The notes beneath the pieces are model-generated. The model was not told the DNA's origin and made no database searches. It saw only the letters and a program-made list of their open reading frames with translations. A program made the translations under genes and the position numbers. 64,000 bases of DNA from Antedon mediterranea (taxonomy: Eukaryota > Echinodermata > Crinoidea > Comatulida > Antedonidae), in the NCBI RefSeq assembly GCF_964355755.1, contig NC_092672.1, positions 12,518,501 through 12,582,500 on the forward strand, read 5' to 3'. Below, piece by piece: positions 25,891-39,900 of the stretch; the stretch's first letter is position 1; every line of letters starts with the position of its first letter.

Positions 25891-26730
25891 CAAAGAATAT
25901 ATATCACAAGAATGAGTATTCCGCGATTTTTGCATGAGAAATTTGTAACAGATAGCTCCAGTGAGTGATGCCCGCCCTCATAAGGGCGGATGTATACATA
26001 CTAAATAAGACTTGATTTAATAGATATTATACATGTCACATTAAATAGAATTATGATAATAGTTTTTGCAATTGTAAACTATTTTATAATACATATTTAT
26101 TAACAAACTAGTGTACATTCACTTTTACAGACAATTATTTACTAACATGCTAAGTTAGTTCACAAAAAAGGCCTAACACAGCAACACCAAAAATCAATGA
26201 ATCGTTACTCAGCACGGCCTATTCTTTACCATTGCCGTGTACTACTCTACGCCCGGTAAATTAAGTATTGTTTTTATGATATAAATTAGTATAAAATACA
26301 TGTTATTAATAGGAAAAAATGTTAAATGTTATTAACATTTATTTGTTTTACCAGAAACAAGTTAAATATAGGTATATTATTAAACAATCCTTCGTGAAAA
26401 CGCGTAAACACCAACACGCCCGGTCACGCTATCGTAGCGCCCGGTTGATAAAGCAAACTGTTTATACGGCAGTTTTTACTAAATAAATTGCATAAAACGA
26501 ACAATTAAATATCCAAATAGTATTTAACATGATGTTGGCATGTAGTTGATAACATTTTTTATCATGAAAATACTACCGGTGGTCTAGCCTTTGATTATTG
26601 AAACCGTCACAAAAAGTTGTATACATCCCAGATACATCCACACTTATGGCGGCGCCCTACCACATGGACAATATTACTGTTACAGGGAAAATCGCGGAAT
26701 ACTCATTCTTGTGATATAATATATTCTTTG
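25891..26730. mobile_element. Inverted-repeat element (MITE-like)
   Basis: CAAAGAATATATATCACAAG followed by AATGAGTATTCCGCGATTTT at the left is matched in inverse at 26686-26730. Weaker inverted similarity continues inward to the GGATGTATACA words (about 26000 and 26620). No ORF. Target duplication not clear. It begins 70 bp after the minisatellite ends. Confidence 0.7.
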
Positions 26731-27759
26731 CTACGACTAATTAGAGTCGTTATAATAAGTAGGCGAGGCTTACTTATCCCTCTACGTTCAAATATCTTCT
26801 GAACGATTCAGCCCGCCAGAGGGCTCTATATAAATTTGATATACCATTATGTACATCATTCAAAATTGTTTTTTTTGTCGCATAACGTCTTTTTGTTGAA
26901 TTTTTGAAATCTTTTGATATTCTTTAAACGGATATTATTGCACTATATTCAATAAGCTGGTGATAGCGTCGACAAATAGGTTAGGCAAAAAAAGTGAATA
27001 AATAATACAGTATCATACATACACATACATTCTTTGTAAGTCCCATTCTATATAGGATTTCAGAAATAATCGGTAAATGACATATCTTACTATTATGTTA
27101 TGTGATATAAAAATATGTGTAATTTAATAAATAATACAATTAATTGATTAGAATGATAACTAGAAGAAAACATTTACGTCAATCCGTATTAATAAACAAG
27201 CAATAGGTGTGAAACCGAACTTGTTATAAGTTCAATCAGCTCATTGCTAAGTAAGCAAAACCAGTTTATATTGTTACCATTTCCATGTTTGATTTATTTA
27301 TTGTGATCGCTTTTTAAATTATCAAATAAATAATGACATCACACTTTATGTGGCAGATTTGTTTTTCAAATCTAACATTATGCATATTTTTCGAAAACAT
27401 TGAATTACAATAAGAAGGTGATGCACTGTCTAAATCTTCATTTAAAAAAAAAGAAATAGTTTATATATAAGCTATCTTCAGTTTCTTGTTAATGTTCATG
27501 TTTTAACAAGATTTAACTATTTTATTACAATAAATCTAGTCTTATAACATTACACTATGCAGACATGATATTAATTATATAGTAAATACAGAGTAGGCAA
27601 GATAAGAACAGGAAAAGACAGCGGTACTAAGACAAGACACATCATTGTGAAGTTTATTTACAGGCCGCAAAGATCTGCTGTGATTTCGTAAGGCTAGAAC
27701 ATTTAAGGTAAAACCATGTTATGTTATGGATGATCTACCGGCCGCAGATATCCAGAGGA
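26731..27759. other. No gene recognised
   Basis: AT-rich intergenic sequence between an inverted-repeat element and a LINE fragment. No supported feature. Confidence 0.5.
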
Positions 27760-29330
27760 AATATGCCAAAATTAGCCAAAGTTATTCCTGTTTTCAAAAC
27801 TGGTGATACTAACTAATAGAAAAGCTAATGCATACTCGCCTTTACACATATCTTATTGAATATAATTTATTAAATAACCACCAATATGGATTTCATAAAA
27901 ATCATTCCACTAGTCATGCTATTCTTAAACTTATAAATTATGTTAATATTGCGTTTGAAAAGAAACAATTTTTATTAAGCACTTTTCTTGATTTATCTAA
28001 GGCTTTTGATGTTGTGAACCATGATATTTTACTTTCAAAACTGTTTTGTTATGGTATTAGAGGTGTTTCATGTTCTTGGTTTAAATCTTATCTTAGCAAT
28101 CGCAAACAATATGTTCAAATTGAAAATGTGGTCGTGTGGTGTGCCACAAGGGTCCATTCTCGGACCTTTATTATTTTTAATGTATGTTAATGATTTAACT
28201 TTAGTTAGTGACACTTTGCACACTGTCTCTTTCGCCGATGATACTACTTTATTTTACTCCAATAATAATATTGCTTTGTTATTAATTAATTAATACATTT
28301 AATTATGAGTTGTGCAAGATTAGTGACTGGTTCAAAACAAATAAGCTATTAATTAATACCTCAAAAACAAATTTTATTCTATTTCATAATCGTCATATTA
28401 AGCATAAGTTGCAAAACAAAAATGTTGATGTTTTTCTAAATGGTGAAAGGCTAGAAAGACGGATCGAAACTTTATTTCTTGTGGTATTAATTCATGAAAA
28501 TTTTAATTCGACTGGGCATCAAAAACGTATTTCTAATAAAATCTCTAAATACATAGGTATTATAGCAAACTGAGATATTTTTTTCCTCAACATGTTCTAC
28601 TTTCTTTATATAATAAAGTATATAATAAATATATAATAAATATTCTACCATATTTATTATATTGCAACATTATTTGGGCAGCCGATTACCCTTCAAATCT
28701 ACACACAATTCTTATATTACAAAAACGTGTCGTTCGCTTAATAACTTTTTCGCCATTTAGAACGCCCTCTGAACCTCTTTTTAAGAAGTTAAACATCGTA
28801 AAAATTAATGACCATCACACAATTCAAGTTACTTCGTTTATGTTTCAGTATGTCAATAATTTGTTACCTATATCGATTTCAATGTTTTTTTCTAATCGTT
28901 TATTACTACATACATATAACATAAGGAAACCTAATTTATTATTTGTCCCTTTCGTAAGACTGAGGAAAAGCCACCATTAACGTTAAATCAATTAAACTTT
29001 TTAGAAGAAATATAAAAATGCAATGTTTATCAAAGTATCAGTCAGATGACTGATAATTATTTGCGCAATCTTTATTTTTTTAGTATTTTATATTGGTTTG
29101 TTTTCTTTTTTATTGTTGTTTCTTTTCGTTTGTTTTTTATTTGGGGTCATTATGAGACAAGTATTTTTACTTCTAATCTTGATCCCCTATTTATGGTCTT
29201 TTGTTTATCATTAATTGATTATATTGTATGTATTTTGTTTACATCTATATTGTTATACATTAATGTATTAATTTGACCATATTTACAAATAAATATATTG
29301 AAAGCAAAAATAATAATAATATGATTATGA
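27760..29330 (+). pseudogene. 5'-truncated, decayed non-LTR retrotransposon (LINE)
   Basis: Reverse transcriptase remains are readable across three frames: [13 protein letters not shown], then [54 protein letters not shown], and SFADDTTLFYSNNN with the catalytic F-A-D-D. The distal C-terminal part (LPYLLYCNIIWAADYP, KRVVRLITF) follows. Frameshifts near 28115 and 28290 and stops near 27815 and 28575 make it dead. It ends in an AATAATAAT tail. An APE-type LINE of the Jockey/CR1 group is likely; the exact clade is not determined. Confidence 0.88.
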
Positions 29331-29529
29331 TTAATTTACCGTACCGAATACCGTAGGCCTATTCTACAAAAATAACATTGCTGTATCAAGTTTACAGTAA
29401 GCTTGAGTAAAAAAAAAACGTGCATTTTAAACAACACATAGAAAAACGCATCCAAAAACATTGCAAGCAATACCACCAACTGATAAAGAAATGTTTGTTT
29501 CAGAAATATAAAGTGAAGTGTTTTAATTA

Positions 29530-29708
29530 ATAAGAAAATGAAAATGGTATCAGACTTCTTTTAACTAAGAAAATGAAATGGTATCAGACTTCTTTTAACT
29601 AAGAACAAAATGAAATAGTATCAGAATTCTTTTAACTAAGAACATGAATAGTATCAGACCTCTTTTAATGAAGAAGGTGAAATGGTATCAGACCTCTTTT
29701 AATTAAGA
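29530..29708 (+). repeat. Short tandem repeat, about five units of 34-43 bp
   Basis: Repeated GAAATGGTATCAGACTTCTT followed by TTAACTAAGAA. Five GTATCAGA cores between 29547 and 29690. Noncoding. Confidence 0.8.
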
Positions 29709-30394
29709 TTTTGTATATACATTATTAGTTAGGCCTTTACGCATTCTTAAAAATTTCTTTTCCGCTGACATACTATATACGAATTTTAAATACCATACCG
29801 ATACTACCCCGTATGCCTGTATCTCATCAAACTTGGCTACAATTATTGAATGAATACTACTAAGTTTAATATTAAAGAGAATAGTGTTTATTAATAATTT
29901 CCACCTATAAAGGACAGTATTTATCTGAATCTCGCCAAACTTACCACAATTATCAATGATCTAAGAGTACTTTTAAATGGAAGGACCAAAGTGCTATTAA
30001 CTATGTAGTGCAATTATAGAGAAAAAAACTTTCTTTAGTAGGATATTTTTTTTTATGTAAGAATAATACTGTAATAGTTATTGAATAATATTTTCTTGGC
30101 TTTTATAAAAGTTTTTTTTTTTTGCATTTGGTGGAAATTTAAATCAATTAATATAACTGGCTTCATTAATATCTATCTACATTATTAAAATTTATGTGTC
30201 AACAAATGTGATGTACCCATATATGGACATGATGATGCGATATCACTACCATATCTTGGCTTATTACACTTTTTTTGTCAAAAAATACTTTGATAGTGTA
30301 GACAGAGCTTTATATTGTTTACATTTAAATATTGGAACCCAAACAGGTGATTGATTTACCGACATTGAGTTTGGTAATATACTCGGCATCAATG
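29709..30394. other. Downstream flank of the main gene
   Basis: AT-rich sequence, presumably containing the 3' UTR of the minus-strand gene just right of it. I did not find an unambiguous AATAAA close behind the stop. Two loosely similar blocks (TCATCAAACTTGGCTACAAT near 29826 and a TCGCCAAACTTACCACAAT version near 29932) hint at an old duplication. Confidence 0.4.
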
Positions 30395-30924
30395 CTAAGC
30401 CTTATATTCTAACTTTTCAGCAGCAACAGTCATGTTATTCTCCTTTAAAAATGCAATAAATGATTGCAAGTTATCCTCCCTTAGAATCCCCCTTTGTTCA
30501 AGATCTAATATCACAGTCCATTGGTTGTTACTTTGTTTTTTTAGAACACTTTTCAAACGGATGAGATCTCTTGTATTTTCTTTCGAAAGTGCGTCACCGA
30601 ACTGAATTAGTTGTTGTCGATATGTTGAGAAGGATGTGATACCCTGGTTGGTTTTATCAAATGTCTCCTTTAACAGTTTGTTGACCTCCAGAACACCATT
30701 GGTACCAGTGACATTAATTGCGTCAACAAGAACTTTAACGTTTGTACTGGTTAGATAGCCAGATCGTTTCAATAGGTTGAAGAAACGTATGCAGTCAGCA
30801 TCTTGCAAATCATTGTAAGGTGTTATCAGATCTTTGCATAACACCTTCAGTTTATCAATTGAGCCATGTTCATCAAACCAGCTCGATATGTTTACCACGA
30901 TTTTTTCAAACTCTTCGGATGATC
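30395..30924 (-). CDS. Last exon: two death-effector-like domains
   Basis: A 530-nt terminal exon encoding residues 1064-1239 and a TAG stop. The first half, LKVLCKDLI ... FFNLLKRSGYLTSTNVKVL, fits the death-effector domain pattern L-K-x-L-C ... F-x-L-L-x-x-x-G-x-L-x-x-x-N. The second half, YRQQLIQFGDALSKENTRDL ... ILDLEQRGILREDNLQSFI, repeats the pattern. A tandem pair encoded by one exon at the C-terminus would recruit other death-fold proteins. The call is by pattern only; CARD or Death domains are alternatives. I do not see a clear R-x-D-L-L charge motif. Confidence 0.75.
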
Positions 30925-33900
30925 CTGTAAAAAAGAAAACCGAAAACAATTACATTCAGATTTTCAAGTTAGAAATTGTAATAATCATATTGCGCAATAT
31001 GATGAATACTATCAATTGAATACACGCATTATTTGGTACACAGTGTATATCGTTGAACACCATGGACATAAACACATTCAATTCACTAGTATCATTCCTA
31101 TTGTGGTGCGTTGGTATATTAGTTACCTGGATAAATTGGTGATGGCTCCACACTACTTCTGCCTGGAAATGAAATGATAATAAATGATGTTATATTTTAA
31201 TTTTAATTCTTCAAAAGCTGTGTAGATATACTTATTATCATTACATAGATATTCACGTACATTTGTCACTGAAATATATCATTGTTATTTATTTGTAGGT
31301 TAAATATATATATAAGTAATATAGTTAGTTGTCATAAAATACATATTTATTTTGTCATTAAACACAATATTGATGAATGTGTAATCCCACCTTCCAAAAA
31401 TAAACGCTTTAAGCGATCAGTTTTCATCGACTTCTCACCACATGGAACAGTGCTGTTGTCTTCTTTTAAACACTCTTCCAGATCGTGTAAATGAATGTGC
31501 TCTGGATAACAGGCGATACACAACACACGTAGGTTGTAACCGATTCCTTCATTAGTTTTCAGCACAGCCTTTAGTTGAAGCTGTAAATAGCTTAGTATCT
31601 AAAACAAAAAATACATAATCAATAAGTTTGAATGAAACGTTTCTTATAACTGCATTCAGATAAGCTATTACATTACAATATTAGAATCTTTACCTCAATG
31701 CATAAGCTCGGTTTTAGTTCAAATATTTCCTCTGTATTATTTTCGTCAACTTTAGTTCGACGGGATATTTCAAGCTGTTAAAAAAGATGTATTGATTTGT
31801 TGAATTATTTAACATATTCTATCTCACACTGCTTACGTCTACGTATATTCATTACTGTACATTTATTTGGTGAATATAATGTATCATTTAATTTTTAGAA
31901 TTTTTCAGAGAATTACAAATACCCGTTGGGCAACCTAGATACCAAAACATTAAAAACTGTAACACAAAATAGCCTCTATATTAATTTTAGTTATATTATT
32001 ATAAAATTATTTGTTGTTTTATTGTCTAAGTTACTTTTATTCTAAGAATCTTAAATGAATACATATTATTAGAATACATAAATTATGTTGTAATCACAGC
32101 TTGTATTATTATCCATCTGTGTAGTCATGATCAGACGTACTTAGCTCTCACTACTGCTAAAACTGATTGAATGTTTAGGAGACCAAATTTCTACATGCAG
32201 AAAATGATCGGAAATAATTGATAATTTGATATTTGTTTAAAATCTTTCTAAAGACATGCTAGCTAATCAACAGAAATAATAAATATTCAAATTATTGTAA
32301 ATAATGAGTTAAATAAATGTTCGTACCTTCAACGCATGCTTGTTTTCATTTTGATGGTCGATTTTCACGGGACCTAAACGAACCTCATGATCTCCAAAGT
32401 CAAAATCACTACGATTTTGAAATACAACTGGGTCCCGTCCTCTACCTTTAAGCTCCACCAGGTTTAGAAATGCAACAACTAATGTATTGTACACAGAATC
32501 AGGAAGGAAGTCCGTAGGTGTAAGATAAAGTGATACCTTCTGTTTCTTGTCCATTTCAACTTTAAGGCTTTCATCCTTAATTTTCATCCGACATGGAACC
32601 AGGAACATCCGGTTATCTTCGCTTTCATGCTAATGTAAAATAAGTATTTGTAGTGTTATGAACAATATAATATATAACATCGAACTATATTACTAAAATT
32701 ATCTCAGATTTAGTTAAGAGCAAATTTGTTCAACTTACTTCTAATTTCTCATAGAGCAAACCAAATGTTTTCATCACTTCAGTAAAAATATCAAAACGAT
32801 TTGGATCTTCTTCTAATTCTCTTTTCCATAAATGCCGTAGCAATTTTTCCTCAAGGATCCCTTCCTTGTTAAGCTTTTTCCAAAGATTTCTTAATTGTTT
32901 CTGTTTCCAAATAATAAATACAAAAACTAATTTGTAAACGTATTCATACAACCACAATACATGTTGACAACAAACAACTAACTAAAAGTAATCATGTATC
33001 CACATGTCAATATTTTAAATCCGTTTTGTGACAATTATTTTGCTGCTAACCTTATCTACTTACCACTTCAATAGTTGGTTCAACTACTGTGATCACTTTT
33101 GTCACCATTTCAATCATCATGTAAAGATTTGTTATCACTGTGTTTCTTAATTTCTTGTTAGTACTTGAATACATGATAACTCCAATGTCATTCAGGTACG
33201 CTATGGCAGTGAATAGCCCATCTTTTGAAATTCCACATTCAGTGCCGATTTTAGATGTCTAATGCAAATTAATAACAAAATAGAATTTATTGAATTTGGT
33301 GAATAAATATTGATATTTTCCTTTAAAATAATTGTAAACAGCTTATTGTTGAATAAAACATAATTTTATCTAACATTCTTCCTTTTGACTAGACATTTTA
33401 GAAATCGCATTGTCAAGAAGGCCTATTTCTGGTTAAATGTAACTGTTTCCTTGCATTTTTTATATTTAATTTACATTATCTTTGTTCAGTTTTTTTAGAA
33501 TGATAACTAGCTTTTATTAACATTACGAAATAAACAATTCAATGTTTGATTTCATTAATAATTTTAATTGCTCATGTTTTGCAGGAACAACTGAAACAAA
33601 AAAAATAGTACAATAATGAAGACTTCCAAATACTAAAAAATGACAAGACATCTATATTTACTTTTGTAATATTAATTCACATCACTGGCTCAACAAAGAA
33701 ATTGGCAACATTACATTGTAGACAGAAATGTGACCTTCAAATTATGACGTTATAAATTATAATTGTTACCGTATAGTACACTATTTTTAATAAGATAATA
33801 AATTATTTTGTACTAGCGTTCATCTCTATATGTGTTTTATAAATCTGTGTTTACAGTTGTGACAACATAAAATAAACGGTTATACATTAAAAACAAAAGC

Positions 33901-36900
33901 TTACCTCAGTAAAAGTAATACACAGTGTTGTTTTTCCAATTTTTTGCAACTGTTCTTGCAAATCCACCCATTTTAATGGAACACTTCTCACCATGGCCTT
34001 CATATAACGACCAACGTTTCTCCTAAGTTGTTTTATACCTTCATGCGATTTTACAGTGTTATCCACCATGTACATCTCACGATCTACATGGTCGGCATAT
34101 GGCATTCCTTCCATTTTTTCAAACATTTTACGAAACTTATCCTCCACTTCCTTTAATAAAAAGAGTTTTCATAATTACAAGCTATAACAACAACAAGAAT
34201 GTAATTATTCTTACAAACTGTTATTTCATATTCTGATTTGAATAAATCTAACAGATAATTAAACTTAATACACGATTTAATTCGTAGGCTACGCTATTTA
34301 AATTTCATCACTGTATCGGTTTTAAATAATTCAGCATTAATCCCGTCCGTGTATACCACATACTGTACCGTTGCAAAATTGTAAGCTTATTTAATGTTAA
34401 TGTACGTCTGTTACCTTGATCCAATTTTTAGATTTTGACTTTTTAATAAATGTGTCCATATGTGTAGCAACCAAACAGATAGGAGGTGACTCGATGATCT
34501 TGCCATCAATATTAATGGGACTTCCTGGACCATGTTGTGCCACAGTATGTTCATAAATGGACCTTATCCAGAACATATTCATTTCCAAATTGGTCATTCC
34601 TAGTGTCCTCTAAAATCACAAATAAAATGCAATCTTATAAAGTAAGCTAAAATATTCTCAATAACAAAGATATGCATATTTAATAAAGTGTATTCGAGCA
34701 AATAAGTAGGTACTGTAGGCACTTACTGTAATTGAATCTCGTGGATTAGCTGGTTCATCCAAGTTATCACACGAATTAAACGCTACACAGTAGGATACTC
34801 GATTTGTGAGGAAAAACTAAACAAAATACAATTAATAATAATAACTTTTTTTATACTCCAGGTCATTCATTAGGGATGTGTTAATTGATACATGTAATAA
34901 TAGATTAGTGAAAATGTTATACCACAACACAATGTCGTACTGTCACTATGAGCAAATCTCTTTATTTTTTAATAATCATTTAACATATGAAACAAAAACT
35001 ATGAACAAAAGAAAAAATACATAAATCAAATAAAATTTAAAATATAATTTAAAGGTCTGTTTAATAAAATAGATACGTAAACAAGCAAATCAAGGCCCTT
35101 TTTTTAAACATGCACCAATAAATTTATTTTTAAATTTTTAAGACATTTTTAAGTAATAGCAAACAACAAAATAGGAACATACCCTATGCGTTATGTAGTA
35201 GTCCAGTTGACCTGCGTAGTCCCATATAGTAGTTACGTCACTTGGAATACTTTCTGAATCATCACTTTTTACAAATAATTTCCTAATCCTTTTCATCGAC
35301 CAACTATCTTTCTGTCTTCGCTTTTTTATTTTAGCAACAACTTTTCTTTGAATGGATTCGGGAATTGTCAGATTTTCTTTTAGTTGACTCTCTAAATTCA
35401 AATAATGACTACAAATCAATGGGGTGTGTGTACATTAGATAGGGATATGGATAGATGGACTGGTCTGATAATGTTGTGAGTAGACATAATGAATGTTAAA
35501 ATGGATAAAAAAAGTTTATACAATAAATAAATACATCAGTCAGGATGATTAAAGAATTGAACGAGCAGCGAATAAATACATTTATTTGTTTGCAACAAGA
35601 AAAGAAATCTCACTCTTCCCTGGTTGGACAAACTTTTTGAGAACAAAATTTTCCAGAATGTTTCATAACAATGGTATAATGCCATACATATTATTTTATC
35701 AAATATAAAGAAAACCAAATAATGAGTCCAACCCTTTCTTGCCGATTCCACTGCCAATGACGTGTAATCAGACTCTCTGGAATCAAATGTAGAAGCCTCG
35801 CCTAAAGAAAAATCGTTGAAAGAAAGAAATATTCTCTGGGTTTGCTTGAATCTGGAGTTTTCTGTCGGCGAAAATGTATAACTAAAAATGATTATTTGTG
35901 TCATGTTGCACTCATAACGAATACAATGTTATATTATTATATACTAGAGCAGTGAAAATCATGTATAGACCTGTATAAACTCCACAGTTTAACAAGTACT
36001 ACTTTATATTAATAATAATGAAACAATAATATAAACAACACTCCTATGAAGTTATAGTGTGCTAATTTTGTGTTTCTTTCAGTATCAGCATGTATAATAC
36101 ACTACATTAATTTATTATTTACATTAAATTGGTTTATTTACTTTTCTTAAGAAAATAAATTATATTTTAGATATTGTCATGCAATTAATTTGTTGTTTAT
36201 TAATTCGTGCGATGACTTGTTAGGCCTATTAGTAAAGTGATTGTATGCGAAACGACCACACTTTATTTATGCAAAATGATCGTCAAAAATATTTTAAAAA
36301 ATAATCAAACCTTCCACTGAAGACACAGAGTCAGAAGATATAGAACATTCCAAATCAGATATTGAAGGTGCTGCACCTTGTAAATGGAATTTGGTTTCAG
36401 TTGACGTTTGTTTTTCCATATTTGCTGTGATGTGTTCAGGCGTTTTCGGGGATGTTCCTGCAATTCATTATAATATATTTTTGATACAATATAATAGACT
36501 GTATAACATTTCACTTTTATGTATGTTTCAATACTCTATGAGTGCATCTTAACTTGATTATTATCACCAATACAGTTTGTTTAGAATAATAAAAATACCC
36601 TTGTAATAGATATTATAGTAGATATTCATCATACCTATTTTTACTGGATCCAAAGAAGAGATTGCTGATGATTCCAGTTGGGAATCAGATTTAGATGTTG
36701 ACATATCTGAACTTCCTTCACCATCATCCATTTCTTCCTTTATTAACTGTGTTGCAAGTTTTTCTGCAAGTGCATCTTCCCGTATTTTCTTGTTGAGCTC
36801 CATAACTGTTTAAAAAAAAAAGGTGAAATAAGATTGTACGATAAACATCATAGAGATAAATTAAAATACTAAAATTAGAGAAATGAGATACATCATCAAA

Positions 36901-39900
36901 TCATCATCATCACCTGTAAAATACAATAAATATGTAGGTAATTTATGTAATTATAGACCAAAATGCATTTTTAAGTATTGAATAAAAATATTATTTCCAG
37001 TGTACCTTACCGGTACGTTTTTACCTTTATTATGATACTAATTAATCTCTATACACAAATTGGCCAAAGCAGGCAATTATGCGTTTGTTGAAGGAAGAAG
37101 AAAGAGAGAGTTTCTCTCTTTTGTGGGGACAGCTCACTTTGAACGAACAGTTAATGTGTTATTTGGTATGGTTGAATTCTTCTTTTCAAACTTACCGTCG
37201 ATATCTTCCTTCTTCCACTTGTCACACTCTTTTCCAATTGCTTGAAACAATGTCGTTGTGATAGCAATACCATCAGTAGATGGTTCGTTGGATTTAAATC
37301 TATAATAATGAATAATGAACTCAAAAAGGTCGGATTTAATGAAAGGAGAATGTATCCAATAGTTCATCTTAAAATATTAATATATTTAAAATAAAAACGA
37401 AGTGAAGATCACAAGTAAATAAGCATATGCTTCACACTTCTTGGGGATATTTAAAACAAACTGAAACTTTCAGCAGCAGAATTTGCATAAACATCACCGT
37501 TAATGTCACCATCATCGTCATTATCATCATAATTGCCATTATAATCATCATCATTATTATTATTCGAAAAGGAATGAAAACCTGTTACTCAAAGACGAAA
37601 CTTCAGGTATCAACTATTTAAAATAAGAACCTCACTAATACCAATTTTTGTATTTTATTGAATAATTACATATCAAAATACTCAGCACCAAACTTATTAT
37701 AAACAAGAAATCCAAACAACTCGTTAAATGTTGTCAATTGCATTAGAGATACTTATGAAAAAAGATAAAGTGTTTTAAATGGTTCAAAGAACAAAAGATT
37801 GATTTTAATATATTTTTTGATAAGGAATGTTTGCCATGACTATTATAGAGAACATGAATACAGGATTAGAAATAAATGAGAACTTAATCTACTGTAATGG
37901 TAAAAACACCATTCAAATTGTATTATAAATACTTTATATTGATGAAGATCATGTATTTTTTTATTGGTGCATCTTATAAAATAACTTTGTTTTTGTGTTA
38001 CCTTTGTCCAAGCATGGCCTTTACACAGCTAGTTTTTCCAGCACCTTCTTTCCCGAGAAACATACATCTTGAATTTACAACTGCAATCTCACCATTTTCA
38101 AGTTCATTTTGAAATGATCTAATTGCGCTCTTACCTCTAGCTAATATTTCAACTGGAACTAAATTGCGATTAAAATAAATGTAAAATATACAAAAACAAA
38201 TGTACAAATACAAATATTTTACATTTAAGAATCAATTCAAAGCCATAGTTTTAAAACTGTCATTATGAGAGCTCATCTTCTTCACATTCATACAGTTCAA
38301 AGGTTCAGTACAATATTCATTGTGTGTCATTAGTAATACACTGTACTTTAATATTCATGATGCAAAACTCAATCAAAGTGTATTAATGAATACAAACTTA
38401 CTGTCAAGTAACTTCAATATCGTATTTTTCTTTTCTTTGGAGATATCACTATTATCCTTCAAAGCAGATGCTGGTGTTTGTCCTCGCTATACAAAAAATT
38501 GTATTAAAGTATTATCCACTGTTACTTTATTAATCTATATATACATTTACGTAAGGGAAAAAATCGGTAAATCGCCTCTTACTTCTAGAATTTTTATTTG
38601 ATGGTATATATAGTTGGTTCGTACTTTCGGTACTGATTTTAACCACCTTATGTAACTCTGTTTACTAATTAAATTGAGTTAGATAATTATTTATTGACGA
38701 TTAAAGCGAATTTACGATTTGCTCCCAATAGAGGTGTTTTTCATAAATTGTTTTACATTATATAAACACATATACAAATAAACTTTATTATTGACAGTTG
38801 CTTCTCAACGTTTTTATTAATTAATAATGTAATTACAAAAAAATATAAACGTCGTAGTGATGTATCGTTACATGTACTGTACTGTACTTCAATCGACTAT
38901 GACGGTGACAGTTTCAACAAAGTATTAAATCGCAATGTTTTAATGTATTTAGTGATATATTATTTGTAAAACATGAAAACAATTAATATTTCGTTACTAA
39001 ATGGATAAAGAATATATTAACAAATTGTTCCTCTTTGCACTCATCCTCTTTTCCATCCCTCAACCCTAATGTTACATACAAAACACAAATTAAGTTTGTT
39101 TAAATTTGACTCAAACAATTGGTCTCATTTTGTGACAAGTTTCTCTTTCGGAAGTAATTCACAGGGTGCTAATTTTAGTTGAGTACATAAATCACCGTTT
39201 TTATTTATTCGTTATTGTAAATAAATGACATTGTCCTGTGGTACGTACATTTGAAATCGCCAGTTTTTAGTCGCGTGGACGCGACTCAATAGTTCACTAT
39301 GTCGGTCGGTCGGTCTGTCTGTCGGTCCGGTATCACTATGCGTTTTATCGCTTTTCTGTACTTTTTGAACTGTTTTGATGTTTTTTCTGAGAGCATGCGA
39401 CTTATGGCTGTTGGCCTTGTTTAACGCTGAAATTACTATGTATTCGAGAAGCATCTGTGGACGACCTAGATGCGAGAGAAGCGAGTAAACTAGTAATTTA
39501 CATAATCCGGATTGTAATAAACACATGCATAAGTTTAAAATAGTGTGCACACGTTAATATGACACAATCTGAGTACCTTTGGACTAACAAACAAAATAGT
39601 AACTGCTCTACCATTTAATGTTTATTGTGATTGAATACACTTTAAAAATCTCTCAAAAGCCACATTTTGAATTTTTAATTTTCTAAATTGTTCTGTCTAT
39701 GTAAAGCGCATTAATGCTTTCAGCATAATGCGCAATATCAAGCACCAGTTATTATTATTATTATTAAAAATGCTATTAAAAAAAATATTATAAAAGAATA
39801 GTCGATACTGTATTAAATGTACATGTTAATTATCGCATCTATGAGAATTTACCACCACTAGCAGTAACCCGTGCTCCGCGTGGTCTTTGTCTGCTTTAAT

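Noticed and set aside
37400-37620. Plus-strand open frame with isoleucine run
   Set aside because: Produced by an ATT/ATC simple repeat in an intron of the main gene.
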